Positions 42,470 to 52,929 of a DNA stretch of 64,000 nt are shown in pieces. The stretch's first letter is position 1. Each line of letters starts with the position of its first letter. The notes under the pieces are model-generated. The model saw only the letters and a list, made by a program, of their open reading frames with translations, ran no database searches and had not been told where the DNA came from. A program made the position numbers and the translations under genes. The DNA lies in NCBI RefSeq assembly GCF_026626335.1, contig NZ_JAPNTZ010000002.1, positions 248,001 through 312,000 on the forward strand, given 5' to 3'. This DNA comes from Paractinoplanes pyxinae (GTDB lineage Bacteria; Actinomycetota; Actinomycetes; Mycobacteriales; Micromonosporaceae).

Positions 42470-43681
42470 TCAGCGGGTGTAGGCGATCAGGTCGAGGTCG
42501 CGCATCGCGGCCGGCTCCTTGGCCTGCACCTTCAGCGTGTTGTCGGGGCCGAAGAGTGAGAGCACCCGCTTGCCGTCGTCGTCGGTGCGCACCAGCAGGT
42601 TGCCCTCGGCGTCGAAGACCGCGCCGACCACCGTGCCGCCGACCGGCAGATCCTCCAGCTGGCCGGTGGACGTGTCGACGATCGTGTCGGCCGTGTCGGT
42701 GCCGGTCGTGCTCTCGCCAGTGGTCTGCAGCGGCACGGTCACCCGGCGGCCGGTGGCGTCGACGCTGGTCGGCTTGCAGGCGGCCAGGCCGTCCGGGTTG
42801 TCGCGGGTCTGCGTCGCCCCCAGCACGGGCACGCTGGTGCTGGTGTCGGCGTTGTCGGCGGTCAGCTTGAGCCCGCAGTACGAGGTCGCGTAGACCAGCG
42901 TGCTGCCGTCGCCCGACCAGCGGAAGTGCTGCCCGGCGGACAGGCCGGCCGGGAGCGGGGTGACCGTGCCGGTCTCGACGTCGAGGATGCCCGGCGCGGA
43001 GTCGAGCTCGGTCGCGTCGATCAGCAGCCGGTCGCCCTCGGGGGACCACACCGGCGCCTGGTCGGCCGCGACCACCCCGGTCAGCACCTGTTCCGGCTCG
43101 CCGCCGGACTCGCTGACCAGCAGCGTCCCGTCGGCCACGTAGGCGACCCGGTTGCCGTCGGGCGAGATGCCGACCGAGGACGGCGCGTCGCGCAGCACGA
43201 CCTCGTGGGCGCCGTCGGTGGGCGACATGCGGACGACGTCGGGCGCGGTGTCGCGTTCGGCGTAGAAGACGTGACCCGTCATGTCGGAGAGCACGCGGGA
43301 CTGCGGCTTGGCCGGGCGGGGCTTCTTGGTGGGCCGTCCGGCAGTGTCGCGTGTGCGCGCCGGTGGCGTCGCGGTCGGGGGCTTGCGGGTCGGCTTGGCG
43401 CCCGCGTGCGCGGGCGGGACCGTCACCGTGGGCGGTTCGCTCGCGGCCGACGACTGCGGGCGCGCGGCCACCGGCACCTCGGCCGGCTTGTGCTGCGGGA
43501 TCTTCCACAGCCCGCTGGCCAGCACGCCCAGCACGAGCAGGGCGGCGCCGGTGCCGACGGCGGCCTCGCGACGGCCGATCCGGCGCGAGCGGTGCAGGGC
43601 CCGCTCGTACATGTCGGTGGGCTCGGCGACGTCGGCCAGGTCGCGCAGCGAGGACCGGAGCTGATCGTGTTCGGGGCTCAT
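42470..43681 (-). CDS. Membrane-anchored WD40-like propeller protein, possible anti-sigma partner
   Basis: 403 aa from ATG 43681, overlapping the sigma factor stop by 4 bp. N-terminal about 60 residues are cytosolic (LRSSLRDLADVAEPTDMYERAL), a single membrane helix follows near residue 45 (AAVGTGAALLVLGVLASGLW), a Pro/Ala-rich linker, then an extracellular TolB-type beta-propeller with repeats such as GISPDGNRVAYVADGTLL and WSGDGSTLVYATSY. Being translationally coupled to an ECF sigma gene, it is likely its membrane regulator, though no zinc-type anti-sigma motif is seen. Confidence 0.85.
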   Translation of the reverse strand: MSPEHDQLRSSLRDLADVAEPTDMYERALHRSRRIGRREAAVGTGAALLVLGVLASGLWKIPQHKPAEVPVAARPQSSAASEPPTVTVPPAHAGAKPTRKPPTATPPARTRDTAGRPTKKPRPAKPQSRVLSDMTGHVFYAERDTAPDVVRMSPTDGAHEVVLRDAPSSVGISPDGNRVAYVADGTLLVSESGGEPEQVLTGVVAADQAPVWSPEGDRLLIDATELDSAPGILDVETGTVTPLPAGLSAGQHFRWSGDGSTLVYATSYCGLKLTADNADTSTSVPVLGATQTRDNPDGLAACKPTSVDATGRRVTVPLQTTGESTTGTDTADTIVDTSTGQLEDLPVGGTVVGAVFDAEGNLLVRTDDDGKRVLSLFGPDNTLKVQAKEPAAMRDLDLIAYTR

Positions 43682-44205
43682 CGGCCGGCCTCCGGCACCT
43701 CGGTGAGCACCCGCAGGTCGGGCAGCATCGAGCGGAGCCGGTCGAGGGCGCGACCGGTCTGGGTCTTGACCGTGCTGACCGAGACGCCGAGCATCTGGGC
43801 CGCCTCGGCCTCGGTGTGGTCCTCGAAGAAGCGCAGGACGATCACGGCCCGCTGCTTCGCGCTGAGGGTCAGCAGGGCGCGCCGCAGCACCAGGCGTTCG
43901 ACGGCGGCGTCGGCCGGGTCGTCGGCGCCGCGGCGGCGGTCGGGCTCGAAGTCGGGCGGCAGCACCTCGGCCACCTTGGGCCGGCGCCAGATCGACACCT
44001 GCGCGTGATACATGACCTTGCGGGCGTACGCCTCCGCGTTCTCGACCCGGTCGAGCCGCGACCACGCCCGGTGGGTGCGGGCCAGAGCCTCTTGCACCAG
44101 GTCTTCGGCCAGGTGCTGATCCCCGGTCAGAAGGTACGCCGAGCGCAACAATGCGTGCGTCCGGGTGCGGACGAACTGCGCATAGTCGGCCTCACGGGCG
44201 TCCAT
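43678..44205 (-). CDS. ECF sigma factor (SigE-family)
   Basis: 175 aa from ATG 44205; the longer open frame is rejected because family members start at MDAREADYAQFVRTRTHALL. Region 2 has LTGDQHLAEDLVQEALARTHRAW, and region 4 ends LSAKQRAVIVLRFFEDHTEAEAAQMLGVSVSTVKTQTGRAL. It directs transcription of an unknown regulon. The downstream propeller protein overlaps by 4 bp and presumably controls it. Confidence 0.94.
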   Translation of the reverse strand: MDAREADYAQFVRTRTHALLRSAYLLTGDQHLAEDLVQEALARTHRAWSRLDRVENAEAYARKVMYHAQVSIWRRPKVAEVLPPDFEPDRRRGADDPADAAVERLVLRRALLTLSAKQRAVIVLRFFEDHTEAEAAQMLGVSVSTVKTQTGRALDRLRSMLPDLRVLTEVPEAGR

Positions 44206-44310
44206 TCGTAGGTGTCCGTTCGAGGTGTCGAGGGAGACGTGAGCGTACCCAGGCGGCTCAAGCACCGCGCTGCCGGTCACGTCCGCCCCCTCCACCTTCG
44301 AACTGGCCGG

Positions 44311-44377
44311 GCGATGCCACCCCGTGTGGGCACCGACCAGCGGATACACCGTGCAATGCCTCCCCGTGTGGGCACTG
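44311..44377. repeat. Two 25-bp direct repeats, 42 bp apart
   Basis: Units 44311-44335 and 44353-44377 agree at 22 of 25 positions around the core CCCCGTGTGGGCAC. Each has partial inverted symmetry (GTGCCCACACGGGG type). Start-to-start distance is 42 bp, four helical turns, so two regulator dimers could bind on one face, 105-170 bp upstream of the sigma gene start. Confidence 0.7.
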
Positions 44378-44421
44378 TCCGGCGTCCGTTACAGACGCTG
44401 GGGGGTCGCTTGCCGGACGAC

Positions 44422-44456
44422 AACCGTTCGGCCGATTTCGAGAATCGGCCGAACGG
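44422..44456. promoter_or_regulatory. 35-bp perfect hairpin/inverted repeat
   Basis: Perfect 15-bp arms (ACCGTTCGGCCGATT and its complement) with a 5-nt TCGAG centre. No T-run on either side. It lies between divergent genes, 125 bp before the NDH-2 start, so it may be an operator or an RNA element in a leader rather than a gene-end terminator. Confidence 0.75.
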
Positions 44457-44581
44457 TCAATCCGTGGGCGTGCCGGATTGTCACCCCGCTCACATCCCGG
44501 GTGGAGCGGTTTTCGCCTAGCGTCGGTCGGGCATCGGTTCGCTCGGCGGGCGTGGTGGCGCCCAGGAGGGAAGGATCTCCC

Positions 44582-45868
44582 ATGGCACGCCCTCGCATCG
44601 TTGTCGTCGGGGCCGGCTTCGCCGGGTTCACGGCGGCCCGCAGTCTGGCCAAGCTCTCCCGTGGCGGCGCCGAGATCGTCGTGATCAACCCGACCGACTA
44701 CTTCCTCTATCTGCCGCTGCTGCCCGAGGTGTCGGCCGGCATCCTCGAGCCGCGGCGGGTCACCGTCTCGCTGCAGGCCGCCCTGCCCGGCGTCCGGCTG
44801 ATCCTGGGCGAGGTCGACGGCTTCGACCTCGACCAGCGCACGGTCTCGTTCACCGACCCCGACGGCCGGGCCGGCTCGATCGGCTACCACCGTCTGGTCA
44901 TCGCGGCCGGCACCGTCAACAAGCTGCTGCCGGTGCCCGGGGTCACGATGTACGCCCACGGCTACCGCGGCATCCCCGAGGCGCTCTATCTGCGCGACCA
45001 CATCACCCGCCAGATCGAGCTGGCGGTCAACGCGCCCACCGACGAGGAGCGTCGCGCCCGGTGCACGTTCGTGGTGGCCGGCGCGGGCTACACGGGCACC
45101 GAGGTGGCGGCCCAGGGCGTCCTGTTCACCAAGGCGCTCACGGCCGAACGTCCCGAGCTGCGCGACAAGGTGCGCTGGATCCTGCTCGACACAGCCGATC
45201 GTGTACTCCCGAGCCTCGACGAGCGCCTGGCCGGCGCGTCCGATGAGGTGTTGCGCTCGCGCGGGGTCGAGGTCCTTCTGCGTACGAGTGTGAAAGAGGC
45301 CACCGAGGACGGTGTCCACCTGTCCACGGGCGACTTCGTACCCACCCGCTCGCTCATCTGGTGCGTCGGCGTGCGGCCCGACCCGCTGGTGGCCGACCTG
45401 GGCCTCCCGCTGAAGAACGGCCGCCTGGTGGTCGACGAGTTCCTCAACGTGCCCGGCCACCCCGATGTCTACGCCGTCGGTGACGCGGCCGCCGTGCCCG
45501 ACCTCACGCGCCCGGGCGAGCTCACCGGCATGACCGCGCAGCACGCGACCCGGCAGGGCACGGCGGTGGCCAAGAACATCGCGGCCTCCTACGGCCAGGG
45601 CCGCCGCCGTGCCTACAAGCACTACGACCTGGGCTTCGTGGTCGACCTCGGCGGTCTTGACGCGGCGGCCAACCCGGTCGGCGTGCCGCTCCAGGGGCTG
45701 CCGGCCAAGGTGGTCACCCGGGGCTACCACCTGCTGTCGATGCCGGGCAACCGGGTGCGGGTGAGCGCCGACTGGCTGCTCGACGCGATCCTGCCGCGCC
45801 AAGGGGTGCAGCTGGGTCTGGTGCGGGGCACGGCGGTTCCGCTGGAAAGCACCTCGGTGTCGAGTTGA
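44582..45868 (+). CDS. Type II NADH dehydrogenase-like FAD oxidoreductase
   Basis: 428 aa from ATG 44582, GGAGGGAAGG about 7-15 nt upstream. Two Rossmann folds: FAD at RIVVVGAGFAGFTAARSL and NAD(P)H at CTFVVAGAGYTGTEVAAQG near residue 165. The conserved FAD aspartate is in HPDVYAVGDAAAV and AQHATRQG follows. NDH-2 enzymes feed electrons from NADH to menaquinone at the membrane face without pumping protons. Divergent from the ECF sigma factor. Confidence 0.9.
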   Translation: MARPRIVVVGAGFAGFTAARSLAKLSRGGAEIVVINPTDYFLYLPLLPEVSAGILEPRRVTVSLQAALPGVRLILGEVDGFDLDQRTVSFTDPDGRAGSIGYHRLVIAAGTVNKLLPVPGVTMYAHGYRGIPEALYLRDHITRQIELAVNAPTDEERRARCTFVVAGAGYTGTEVAAQGVLFTKALTAERPELRDKVRWILLDTADRVLPSLDERLAGASDEVLRSRGVEVLLRTSVKEATEDGVHLSTGDFVPTRSLIWCVGVRPDPLVADLGLPLKNGRLVVDEFLNVPGHPDVYAVGDAAAVPDLTRPGELTGMTAQHATRQGTAVAKNIAASYGQGRRRAYKHYDLGFVVDLGGLDAAANPVGVPLQGLPAKVVTRGYHLLSMPGNRVRVSADWLLDAILPRQGVQLGLVRGTAVPLESTSVSS

Positions 45869-46646
45869 CGCCTGTTCGAGGGATAAGGCGGGGGGCTTCC
45901 CGAGGCCGACAAACCGTACACAAGCCATAATTAACGCATGGCATCCAGATGGGCCGCCGGACCGGCCGCGCTGATCTTGGTCGCCCTCCTGACGGGCGCC
46001 GGCGTCCCGGCGCGCGCGACCGCCGACACCCCGGCCGTGCTGATGGCCCAGTACGCGTTCAACGAGCGCCCGATACTCGACGGCTCCGGCCGCGGGCACA
46101 ACCTGCGGGTCATCTCGGGCCACGGCGGCGCCGTGCGGCAGGTCGCCCACGGGCAGGGTTCGGCGCTGCTGTTCCCGTCCCGATGCCTGCTGCGCGTCTG
46201 CCCGCACGTGGCCCTGCAGACGCCGTCCACGCCCGACCTCAACCCGGGCACACGGGACATCTCGTTCGGCGCCGACGTCTACTTGAGCCCGACCCAGACC
46301 AGCAAGGGCCAGAACGTCATCCAGAAGGGCTTCTCGAAGACCAGCAGCCAGTGGAAGCTGCAGATCGACGGCGTGGCCGGCCGGCCCAGCTGCGTGCTCG
46401 TGGGCGACCGGCTGCGCCGGATCCGGATGGTCACCAGCTCGGTGTCGGTGGCCGACGGCCGCTGGCACCGGGTGCGGTGCTCGCGCTCGGGCAGCGTCCT
46501 GGCCGTCTTCGTCGACGACCTGCTGCGCGGCCGCATCACCGTGCCGGCCAGTCTCTCGGTCACCAACAACCGCCCGATGAGCATCGGCGGCAAGGGCGCC
46601 TTCGCCGACAACGACCAGTTCAACGGGGCCCTGGACAACGTGTGGG

Positions 46647-47855
<1,209 letters not shown>

Positions 47856-47981
47856 CGCTCCGAAGCTATCCGGACGGGACAACCCGGCCACAAGTGATCA
47901 CTCGTCCGGGTGTACCGCCGGAGCGGGGTGATTCCCGGCACGGCCGGTCACCACCGCCGCCGGTTGTGCGATCGTTTCCCG

Positions 47982-50090
47982 GTGGCCATCAGCCCTCGCG
48001 AACCCGCCGACGTCCCGGTCACCCGCAGCTGGCGGGCCGAGTTGCGCGTCCTGCTGAGCTGGCGGCGGATCCTCAACCGGCTCCGGGCCGTGCTGCGCAG
48101 CGCGCTCGTGACCTTCGTCGTGCTCACCGTCACGCTCTGGCTGATGCCGGGCGTCGAGAGCAACGACATCGTCGACACGCTGGGCCTGGTGGCGATCGTG
48201 GCCGGAGTGGGCGCCGTGCTGCGCCCGCTGCTGCTGGTCGGCATCACCGCGCTCGGCGGCTGGGGCGCCATGCTGCTCGGGGTCATCGCCCAGGTCGTCG
48301 TGATCGTGGTGGCGCTCGAGCTCGACCCGGCCAACCGAATCAGCGGCCTGCCGTCGCTGGTGGTGACCGCGGTCCTGGCCGTGGTGTTCGCCGCGATCGT
48401 CGACTGGATGGCCGACAGCGGCACCGAGGACACGTTCGTCCGCGAGGCCCGGCGACTCATGCGCGGCGTCCGCCGGCGGCAGTCCCGGCTGGCCGGCGGC
48501 CCGCTGCTGACGTTCCGCCGGCCGCGCCCGGGCACCGAACCCGGTCTGCTCATGGTGCAGCTGGACGGCCTGTCCGAGCCGGTGCTGCGCTGGGCCGTGC
48601 GGGCCGGCAACCTGCCCACCCTGGGGCACTGGCTGCGCTCGGGCAGCCACACCATGCGTGGCTGGCACACCGGCCTGCCCTCGACCACGCCCGCCTCGCA
48701 GGCCGGCATCCTGCACGGCGCGACCCGCCAGATCCCGGCCTTCCGGTGGTTCGAGAAGGACACCGGCAAGCTCATGGTGACCAACCGGCCGCGCGACGCG
48801 GCGGTGCTCGAGCCGCGGCTCAGCGACGGCCGGGGCCTGCTGCGCGACGGCGGGGTGAGCATCGGCAACGCGTTCAGCGGCGACGCGGCGGTCAGCCTGC
48901 TCACGGTGAGCCACGCGGCGTTGCCCGGGCGGTCGGCCCGCGGCTGGGCGGCGTTCATGGCTTCGCCGTACGGCTTCACCCGCGCCCTCGTCCTCGGTGT
49001 GGGCGACGTCTTCACCGAATTGCACCAGGCCCGCCTGCAGCGCCGGCGCAACCTGCAGCCCCGGGTCAGCCGTTCCGGCGCCTTCCTGGCCCTGCGCCCG
49101 GCCTCGATGCTGCTGCGCGACGTGAACGTGTCGCTGATCGCCGAGCAGATGGCCCGGGGCGCCCCGGCCATCTACTGCGACCTGGTCGACTACGACGAGG
49201 TGGCGCACCACGCCGGCCCGGCCCGGCCCGAGTCGATGCGCCAGCTGGAAAGCCTCGACCGCATGCTCGGCGTGCTCGAACGGCTGGCCCCCGAGGCGGC
49301 CCGGCGCTACCACCTGGTGGTGCTCAGCGACCACGGGCAGAGCCAGGGCGCCACGTTCAAGCAGCGCTACGGCGAGACCCTGGACGAGGTGGTCGAGCGC
49401 TTCTCGGCGCCCGACCAGGCCGACGCGCCCGCGACGCCGGCCGAGAGCGAGGCCACGCAGGAACCCGACTTCCCCGAGCCGCCGCTGGCCCCGCTGCTGG
49501 TCGTGTCGTCCGGCAATCTGGCCCTGGTCTACCTCACCCGCTTCCCCGAACGGCTCGACCGGGCCGCCATCGACCGGGCCTACCCCCGGCTCATCCACGG
49601 CCTGGTCGCCCATCCGGGCATCGGCCTGGTCATCGTCAAGACTGACGACGGGCCGGTCGCGCTGGGCGGCTCCGGCCGCCACCGGCTGGCCGACGGCGTC
49701 GTCGAGGGCGTCGACCCGCTTCTGCCGTACGGGCCGCGGGCCCGCCACGACCTGCTGCGTCACCAGTCGGCCGAGCACATGGGCGACCTGGTGCTGATCA
49801 GCTGCGTCGACCCGGTGACCGAGGAGGTCGCGGCGTTCGAGGAACTGGTCGGCTCACACGGCGGCCTGGGCGGCTGGCAGACCGACGCGATGCTCGTGCA
49901 CCCGGCCCGCTGGCCGGTCACCGAGGACGAACTCGACGGGCCGGACGCCGTGCACCGCCAGCTGATCGAGTGGCTGGCCATGCTCGGGCTGCGCACCCAG
50001 CCGCCGGCGGCCGACACCCAGCCCGCGCTGGAGCACGAGCCGATCGAAGATCAGGACGTCGCGAGACTTTCGAGGACGCACGACGGTTAG
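47982..50090 (+). CDS. Holin-like membrane domain fused to type I phosphodiesterase
   Basis: 702 aa from GTG 47982. Residues about 30-145 carry four membrane segments like the phage-holin superfamily IV domain ([35 protein letters not shown]). Residues 185-650 are an alkaline-phosphatase-superfamily phosphodiesterase: [18 protein letters not shown] metal site, [13 protein letters not shown] with the threonine nucleophile, [15 protein letters not shown] and [11 protein letters not shown]. The catalytic part probably faces the same side as the membrane loops. The fusion suggests processing of a lipid-linked or surface phosphodiester; substrate unknown. Confidence 0.88.
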   Translation: MAISPREPADVPVTRSWRAELRVLLSWRRILNRLRAVLRSALVTFVVLTVTLWLMPGVESNDIVDTLGLVAIVAGVGAVLRPLLLVGITALGGWGAMLLGVIAQVVVIVVALELDPANRISGLPSLVVTAVLAVVFAAIVDWMADSGTEDTFVREARRLMRGVRRRQSRLAGGPLLTFRRPRPGTEPGLLMVQLDGLSEPVLRWAVRAGNLPTLGHWLRSGSHTMRGWHTGLPSTTPASQAGILHGATRQIPAFRWFEKDTGKLMVTNRPRDAAVLEPRLSDGRGLLRDGGVSIGNAFSGDAAVSLLTVSHAALPGRSARGWAAFMASPYGFTRALVLGVGDVFTELHQARLQRRRNLQPRVSRSGAFLALRPASMLLRDVNVSLIAEQMARGAPAIYCDLVDYDEVAHHAGPARPESMRQLESLDRMLGVLERLAPEAARRYHLVVLSDHGQSQGATFKQRYGETLDEVVERFSAPDQADAPATPAESEATQEPDFPEPPLAPLLVVSSGNLALVYLTRFPERLDRAAIDRAYPRLIHGLVAHPGIGLVIVKTDDGPVALGGSGRHRLADGVVEGVDPLLPYGPRARHDLLRHQSAEHMGDLVLISCVDPVTEEVAAFEELVGSHGGLGGWQTDAMLVHPARWPVTEDELDGPDAVHRQLIEWLAMLGLRTQPPAADTQPALEHEPIEDQDVARLSRTHDG

Positions 50091-50097
50091 GCACTTT

Positions 50098-51219
50098 GTG
50101 CCTCGACTTCTCGTCCCCCTGGTCGTCCTGATCGGCCTGCTCGTCCCGTCGTCCGCCGCGCTCGCGGCCGTCCCGCAGGCCCGCTCGGCCGCGCCCACGT
50201 TCAACGGCGGTGTCTACGCGATCGCCCACCGCGGCGCGACCGTCTACGTCGGGGGCGCGTTCACCACGGCCACGGCGGGCGGGCGCACCTATCCGCGCGA
50301 CCGGATGGCCGCCTTCGACTCGCGCACCGGCAAGCTGCTCGACTGGGCGCCCGGGGCCGACGGCGTGGTGCGCGCCCTGGCCGCCACCCCGGACAGCGTG
50401 TACGCGGCGGGCGACTTCCACCGGATCGACGGCGAGCCCCGCGACTCCCTGGCCCGCCTGCACCCCACGAGCGGCGAGCTCCGGTCGTGGCGGCACACGC
50501 TGGCCGGCACGGCGTACACGCTGGCCGTCGGCAACGGCCGCCTCTACCTGGGCGGCAGCTTCGCCGATGTGTCCGGCCAGAAGCGCAGCAACCTGGCCGC
50601 CTTCTCGCTGGCCACCGGCAAGCTGGACGCCGGGTGGCGCCCGGCCGCCGACGACACCGTGCACGCGCTGGCCGTCACCGGCCCGCGGGTCTATCTGGGC
50701 GGCGGCTTCCACACGGTCAACGCGGTCAAGGGCACGCTCCGGCTGGCCGGGGTCAACGGCGTCAGTGGGGAGGTCGTGCCGGTGTTCCGGCCCCGGGTGC
50801 CGGCCGAGGTGCGGGCGATCTCGCTCGACCCGCTCGGCGTGCACGTGGCCACGGCCGGAGTGGGCGGGCGGGCCATCGCCTACGGCTGGACCGGGATGAT
50901 GCGCTGGCAGCGGGTCTTCGACGGGGACGCGTCGGCCATCGTCACCACCGGCGGCATCACCTATGTGGGCGGCCACTTCGACAACGCCTGCCTGACCGAG
51001 CGCAACGGCGTCAAGGGCGGCTGCGTGGACGGGGCGCGGGCCCGGTTCAAGCTGGCCGCGGTGACGTCCAAGGGCCAGCTCACCGGCTGGGCCCCGACCG
51101 CCAACGGGGTCATTGGCGTACGGGTGCTGAGCGTCAACCACGTGGCCGGCGCGATCGAGGCCGGCGGCGACTTCACGACGATCAACGGCCAGGACCGCCG
51201 CCGGTTCGCCGCGTTCTAG
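50098..51219 (+). CDS. Secreted delta-60-repeat beta-propeller protein
   Basis: 373 aa starting 7 bp after the phosphodiesterase stop. Signal peptide [23 protein letters not shown]. The rest is built of about seven blades with motifs such as [45 protein letters not shown] and ITYVGGHFD, the DUF5122/delta-60 type. Such secreted propellers are common in actinobacteria; function unknown. Confidence 0.88.
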   Translation: MPRLLVPLVVLIGLLVPSSAALAAVPQARSAAPTFNGGVYAIAHRGATVYVGGAFTTATAGGRTYPRDRMAAFDSRTGKLLDWAPGADGVVRALAATPDSVYAAGDFHRIDGEPRDSLARLHPTSGELRSWRHTLAGTAYTLAVGNGRLYLGGSFADVSGQKRSNLAAFSLATGKLDAGWRPAADDTVHALAVTGPRVYLGGGFHTVNAVKGTLRLAGVNGVSGEVVPVFRPRVPAEVRAISLDPLGVHVATAGVGGRAIAYGWTGMMRWQRVFDGDASAIVTTGGITYVGGHFDNACLTERNGVKGGCVDGARARFKLAAVTSKGQLTGWAPTANGVIGVRVLSVNHVAGAIEAGGDFTTINGQDRRRFAAF

Positions 51220-51221
51220 TC

Positions 51222-51246
51222 AGCCCGATCACTAGTCGGCTCTTTT
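51222..51246 (+). terminator. Weak terminator after propeller gene
   Basis: AGCC-CGA pairs with TCG-GCT (one bulged C) and is followed by CTTTT, 2 bp past the stop at 51219. Short and imperfect. Confidence 0.4.
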
Positions 51247-51273
51247 ACCTGGGCGGGCCCATAAAATTCGGCC

Positions 51274-52272
51274 ATGACAGCGCCTCGCTCCGTCGCCCCG
51301 GCCGTGGCCTCGCAGGCCGTGCTGGCCCCGCTCACCGACGCCGCGATCTTCCTGGTCGCCACCGTCCGCCCCGGCGGCGAGCAGACGGTGCGCGACCTGC
51401 TCGAAGACCTGAGCGGGCTGCAGCGCACGGTCGGCTTCCGGCTGCCCGCGGCCCAGCTCTCCTGCGTCACCGGCATCGGCTCCGAGGTGTGGGACAGGCT
51501 GTTCGCCGGCCCGCGCCCGGCCGAGCTGCACCGCTTCCGTGCCTGGAAGGGCCCGAAGCACAGCGCGCCGTCGACGCCGGGCGACCTGCTGTTCCACATC
51601 CGGGCCGGGCAGATGGACGTCTGCTTCGAGCTGGCCGCCAAGATCGGCGAGCGGCTGCGCGGGGCGGGCGACATCGTGGACGAGACGCACGGCTTCAAGT
51701 ACTTCGACGAGCGCGACCTGCTCGGCTTCGTCGACGGCACCGAGAACCCGACCGGCGCCAAGGCGATGGACGCGGTCGTGATCGGCGAGGAGGACGAGGT
51801 CTTCGCGGGCGGCAGCTACGTGATGGTGCAGAAGTACATTCACGACCTCGAGGCCTGGAACGCCCTCAAGGTCGAGGACCAGGAGGCCGCGATCGGCCGG
51901 CGCAAGCTCGACAACGTGGAGATCCCCGACGACGACAAGGCGCCCAACTCGCACGTCAAGCTCAACGTCATCGAGGACGCGGACGGCAACGAGCTCAAGA
52001 TCCTGCGCGACAACATGCCGTTCGGCTCGGTCAAGGAGGGCGAGTTCGGCACGTACTACATCGCCTACGCGGCCACGCCTGATGTGCCCGAGCTGATGCT
52101 GCGTCGCATGTTCCTGGGTGAGCCCTACGGCACGTACGACCGGATCCTCGACTTCTCGACGGCTCTCACCGGGTCGCTGTTCTACGTGCCGACCGCGGAC
52201 TTCCTCGACGACCTGCCGGAGGCCCCGTCAGCCGATGAGCCGGGTGAGGTCGGCCAGAGTGTCCAGCCGTAG
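51274..52272 (+). CDS. DyP-type peroxidase
   Basis: 332 aa. Dye-decolorising peroxidase with the GxxDG motif GFVDGTENPTG near residue 150, MVQKYIHDLEAWNAL with the proximal haem histidine near residue 190, and LRDNMPFG later. No Tat or Sec signal, so cytosolic or encapsulin-loaded; the acidic C-terminal tail (PSADEPGEVGQSVQP) could be a cargo tail, though no encapsulin is near. A TAAAAT box at 51262-51267 lies 6 nt before the ATG. Overlaps the HAD gene by 45 bp. Confidence 0.93.
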   Translation: MTAPRSVAPAVASQAVLAPLTDAAIFLVATVRPGGEQTVRDLLEDLSGLQRTVGFRLPAAQLSCVTGIGSEVWDRLFAGPRPAELHRFRAWKGPKHSAPSTPGDLLFHIRAGQMDVCFELAAKIGERLRGAGDIVDETHGFKYFDERDLLGFVDGTENPTGAKAMDAVVIGEEDEVFAGGSYVMVQKYIHDLEAWNALKVEDQEAAIGRRKLDNVEIPDDDKAPNSHVKLNVIEDADGNELKILRDNMPFGSVKEGEFGTYYIAYAATPDVPELMLRRMFLGEPYGTYDRILDFSTALTGSLFYVPTADFLDDLPEAPSADEPGEVGQSVQP

Positions 52273-52857
52273 GTCGCCCTCGAGGCCGCGCAGGGCGGCG
52301 GTGTGCGCGCCCGCGGCCCGTCCGGCGGCCAGGCCCACCTCGGCGTCCTCGACCACCAGGCAGTCCTTCGGGTCGACGCCGAGCAGCTCGGCCGCGCGCA
52401 GGTAACCCTCCGGATCGGGTTTGCCGGCCGCGATGTCGTCGGTGGTCACCAGCACCGGCGCGGTGATGCCGGCCGCGGCCAGGCGAGCCTTGGCCAGGCG
52501 GCTGTCGGCGCTGGTGACCACGGCCCAGGGCAAGCCGCGCAGGGTGAGGTGGATGAGCAGTTCGTGGGCGCCCGGCGTCGCGGTGACGTCGGAGAGGTCG
52601 TCGTACTGCAGCTCGAGCTGGCGGGCCGAGGCCACGACCATGGCCGCCTCGTCGAGGTGGGGCAGGAGCTTGCGTACGGTGGACGCGCTCGGGCTGCCGT
52701 GGGCCATCTCGTAGGCCTGCTGCCCGTCGACGCCGTACTCGGCCGCCCATGACAGCCAGGAGCGCAGGACGGCTCCGTCCGAGTCGACCAGGGTGCCGTC
52801 CATGTCGAAGAGCACGGCCCGCACCGTGCTGACGTCGAACTGCTCCGAATCGGGCAC
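52228..52857 (-). CDS. HAD-superfamily phosphatase (phosphoglucomutase-like)
   Basis: 209 aa. HAD motif I VLFDMDGTLVDSDG with nucleophile and acid aspartates near residues 18-20, motif II VVTSADS, motif III with the lysine GKPDPEGYLRAAELLG and motif IV CLVVEDAEVGLAAG. A helical cap follows motif I, so subclass I, sugar- or glycerol-phosphate phosphatase type. Its 3' end overlaps the DyP gene by 45 bp on the other strand. Confidence 0.92.
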   Translation of the reverse strand: MPDSEQFDVSTVRAVLFDMDGTLVDSDGAVLRSWLSWAAEYGVDGQQAYEMAHGSPSASTVRKLLPHLDEAAMVVASARQLELQYDDLSDVTATPGAHELLIHLTLRGLPWAVVTSADSRLAKARLAAAGITAPVLVTTDDIAAGKPDPEGYLRAAELLGVDPKDCLVVEDAEVGLAAGRAAGAHTAALRGLEGDLRLDTLADLTRLIG

Positions 52858-52887
52858 GGGAACCTCTGTCTGGTCGTCGGACGCGGC

Positions 52888-52918
52888 GAAGGACGACCCC
52901 GGGTGGGGGCCGTCCTTC
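52888..52918 (-). terminator. Hairpin downstream of coiled-coil protein gene
   Basis: Arms GAAGGACG and CGTCCTTC enclose a further CCCC/GGGG pairing. It lies 12 bp beyond the stop (52930) of the minus-strand coiled-coil gene and upstream of the HAD start. Confidence 0.65.
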
Positions 52919-52929
52919 GTACGAGTAAA

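Larger units (their letters stand above)
44206..44581. other. 376-bp divergent intergenic region with repeats
   Basis: No gene. It holds the two 25-bp direct repeats and the long 15-bp-arm hairpin listed separately, plus the promoters of the sigma factor (leftward) and NDH-2 (rightward). A short plus-strand frame across the repeats (MPPRVGT twice) is probably accidental. Confidence 0.65.

Noticed and set aside
44212..44520. 102-aa plus-strand frame across the 25-bp repeats
   Set aside because: Overlaps regulatory repeats and lacks coding character; MPPRVGT duplicates only reflect the DNA repeat.
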